7,114 nucleotides of DNA, from contig CAILMU010000215.1 of NCBI GenBank assembly GCA_903835325.1, positions 1-7,114 on the forward strand, read 5' to 3'. Source of the DNA: an uncultured Microcaldota archaeon (GTDB lineage Archaea; Micrarchaeota; Micrarchaeia; Anstonellales; Bilamarchaeaceae). The notes beneath the pieces were generated by a model. That model was not told the DNA's origin, ran no database searches, and saw only the letters and a program-made list of their open reading frames with translations. Below are positions 5,168 through 7,114 of this stretch, piece by piece. How positions within the stretch are numbered: position 1 is the stretch's first letter; the number at the start of each line of letters is the position of its first letter. The translations under genes were made by a program, and so were the position numbers.

Positions 5168-7114
5168 ATGAACAGGCAGGAGAAGAGGGCCCTTGAAGCG
5201 CAAAACCGGCGCCAGACGAAGCGAGGCGCAACTCCAGACGAGGCGGCCAAGGGAGCCGGACCGAGGGAAAACCCGATCAAATGTTTCTATGCGCTCCAGG
5301 AGGAGATAACAGGCCAGGTCGTCAAGGAATTGTTCGGGGATGATCCTGCGTTTTTGGAATCGGTGGATAAAGTTTTCGCCCATTCAAGGGGCCAGCACGA
5401 GCATTTCGCGGATTTGGTCAAGAACCTTTCTGATAAAGATGGCCACCAGGGCAGGTCGGTCGCTGCCATGCGGCAGGCGGTGGAAAATGCCAAACGGTGC
5501 TTCTGCCAGACGAGTTCGCCGTTGCTGGATGAGATGATAAGCACACTGCCCAAGAACAGGGAACGGGTATTGAATGAGAAAGAGCTGCGCATGCCCATAA
5601 CAATGGAGATGACGAAACTGATACGCTACCGCGACCAGTCGAAGCGGAGCATCTCCAACCGTTGCATAAGGGACATTGAAAGATACGACATGGACGCCAT
5701 CGGAGATATCTTCATAAGCATGGTCGACCCTGCCAAGCGCGAGTCATTCGTCGCCGACAGGCGCTGGAGGATCGTCGGCTGCCTGGACACGTATGCCGGT
5801 TTCCGGGATGCGATGATCGTGGACGAGCTGGAGCGGTTCATGTCGAGGATCGAGGATATCGCCAGGCGCTTCATCGGCAGCATCAAGGAAGACGGCCAGA
5901 TAACGGTGCAGAGGCTGGCCTGCTTCAAGTTGATGTGCTACAAGATGGCCGGCATGAATGCGCAGAGAGCCATGTCTGTCCGCACAAGGGCATCCTGGAA
6001 AAGCCTTCATTCGCTGGCCGCTGATTCTATCAAATGCCCGTATATACTTCTGCATGAGGACGGGCTCCTGGATAAGCTTGCCGGCATCTCAAGGGGCATC
6101 AAGAGCCCGAATTTCATGAACATCCTCATGCATAGCGATGCCCTGCTGAAACCAGGGGAGGAGCTCGATTTGCTCGGCGTGCTGGCAGAAGAGCTCGGGG
6201 ATGAGAGGGACAACCGCATCCTGGAGCTGATAGGGAACCTGCGCTCTTCGGATGCCCTCCTGGCATTGAGCACCGTCCGGAAGCATCCTGGGTTCGTCTC
6301 CCTGCATGCGGAGAGGATGCATTTCGATGAAGGCCGGAGGATCGGCTCTTCGCGTTACCTCAGCTACATCACAGAGATAGCGGACCTGCCCGTAGGAGAT
6401 ACCACGTTCCACCATGTGTTTGAGCAGGTGCTTGGCAATCTCGACAACAGGACCGCGGCGGCCATCGTCTCGAACGCTTCCGACATATTCCTGAGCGGCA
6501 GATGGGAGGACATCGCGCTGCTGCTTTCCGGTGACCATAATGAGAAGGCCATGGGGATTGGCGCTATCAAGGCGATAGCCAAGGGCGAGATGGGCCGCGC
6601 GGACCAGATAGTGAGGAGCGGGCAGATAATCATCGAAGAGAAGAAGGCGGCGCAGATGAAGAGCGATATCGAAGCGCTCTATCCTTCGGCGAGCGAGGAG
6701 GATGTGCTCGGGATACTGTTCGCATGCATGAAGCTCGAGTACGCCGGCATCGACCCTCACGCATTCCATGGCCTGCGCAGGAACGGCCTCCAGGCAGTTG
6801 TCCTAGCCTCGCATGAGGTCGAACGCATGGGCAAGAGCGCCATAGAAGCGGTTTTCTCATCCGATGAGATGAGCGCGCTGTTCGGAAAGGCGATGGCGGA
6901 CCCCAGGCATGAAAACCTGGCCGTCCTTCTGAATGTGGCAGCGCTGAATGAGGAGCCGGCCGAGAGGGCGCAGATGATAGAGGCGGAGCTCGAGCGGTAC
7001 CGTGAAGAGAGCCGGGCGCTCGAAACGAGGAGATTCAAGAGGATTATCCTGATAGCCGGAGAGAAGGTCGCGTCTTCCATGGAATCCAAGCTCGCGGAGG
7101 CCACCGGCATCGAG
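5168..7114 (+). CDS. Large, mainly helical protein of unknown function (3' end cut off)
   Basis: An open frame runs from the ATG at 5168 to the window edge without a stop: 649 codons, C-terminus missing. I do not recognise the family. An in-frame TAA at 5156-5158 makes 5168 the first possible ATG; the ATG at 5164 is in another frame and stops after 10 codons. The N-terminal 35 residues are basic and polar and probably disordered. From about 37 to 620 the composition (Leu, Ala, Ile, Glu, Arg, Met) and heptad-like spacing suggest alpha-helix throughout, possibly a helical-repeat array; no signal peptide or membrane segment is visible. A charged helix (about 596-622) leads into KRIILIAGEKVASSMESKL (624-642), which looks like a hydrophobic beta-strand, Gly turn and helix, as at the start of a Rossmann-like or other alpha/beta domain. 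A CxC (RCFCQT, about 111) is present. Codon use looks like that of the neighbours. Coding status is secure; function is not. Confidence 0.85.
   Translation, partial: MNRQEKRALEAQNRRQTKRGATPDEAAKGAGPRENPIKCFYALQEEITGQVVKELFGDDPAFLESVDKVFAHSRGQHEHFADLVKNLSDKDGHQGRSVAAMRQAVENAKRCFCQTSSPLLDEMISTLPKNRERVLNEKELRMPITMEMTKLIRYRDQSKRSISNRCIRDIERYDMDAIGDIFISMVDPAKRESFVADRRWRIVGCLDTYAGFRDAMIVDELERFMSRIEDIARRFIGSIKEDGQITVQRLACFKLMCYKMAGMNAQRAMSVRTRASWKSLHSLAADSIKCPYILLHEDGLLDKLAGISRGIKSPNFMNILMHSDALLKPGEELDLLGVLAEELGDERDNRILELIGNLRSSDALLALSTVRKHPGFVSLHAERMHFDEGRRIGSSRYLSYITEIADLPVGDTTFHHVFEQVLGNLDNRTAAAIVSNASDIFLSGRWEDIALLLSGDHNEKAMGIGAIKAIAKGEMGRADQIVRSGQIIIEEKKAAQMKSDIEALYPSASEEDVLGILFACMKLEYAGIDPHAFHGLRRNGLQAVVLASHEVERMGKSAIEAVFSSDEMSALFGKAMADPRHENLAVLLNVAALNEEPAERAQMIEAELERYREESRALETRRFKRIILIAGEKVASSMESKLAEATGIE

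Noticed and set aside
5626..7110. Minus-strand open frames such as 5744-6055, 6089-6769 and 6757-7110
   Set aside because: They lie opposite one continuous plus-strand frame of at least 649 codons with a TATA-positioned start; low-complexity translations and mutual overlaps mark them as shadows.

Overview
The window looks like a stretch of archaeal chromosome, probably from a small-genome lineage of the DPANN kind. That lineage call is an inference. Signs of archaea are AT-rich TATA elements placed about 25-28 bp before start codons that lack Shine-Dalgarno (SD) sequences, an S-layer protein of the methanococcal/DPANN type, an RNase Z, and a THEP1-type NTPase. No rRNA, tRNA, CRISPR array, insertion sequence or phage gene was found.

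Layout from left to right. (1) The left edge carries the N-terminal 371 codons of a secreted S-layer protein on the minus strand, cut by the window edge. Its 270-bp upstream region has a TATA cluster, a hairpin followed by a U-run, two interleaved perfect stems that could form a pseudoknot, and a strong SD. (2) Next come two overlapping minus-strand genes: an AbiEii-type nucleotidyltransferase and, downstream of it, a protein resembling the C-terminal part of AbiEi antitoxins. This is a candidate toxin-antitoxin module with the toxin gene first, the reverse of the classical abiE order. (3) RNase Z (minus) and a THEP1-like NTPase (plus) diverge from a 101-bp gap; the NTPase carries a charged tail of about 100 residues. 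(4) An endonuclease III-related base-excision glycosylase (minus) converges on the NTPase with a 13-bp gap. (5) From a shared AT-rich promoter beyond the glycosylase, a long plus-strand gene runs off the right edge: at least 649 residues, mostly helical, not recognised, with what may be the start of an alpha/beta domain in its last 29 visible residues.

The genes form no single pathway: cell envelope, a putative defence or addiction module, tRNA 3'-end maturation, nucleotide hydrolysis and DNA repair are side by side. The shared theme is expression. Promoter-proximal genes mostly appear leaderless, the internal gene of the toxin-antitoxin pair uses an SD, and the S-layer gene has a long structured leader. 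The strongest leads are that leader, the reversed AbiE-like pair and the unrecognised large gene. Calls are by eye from sequence; no database search was possible.
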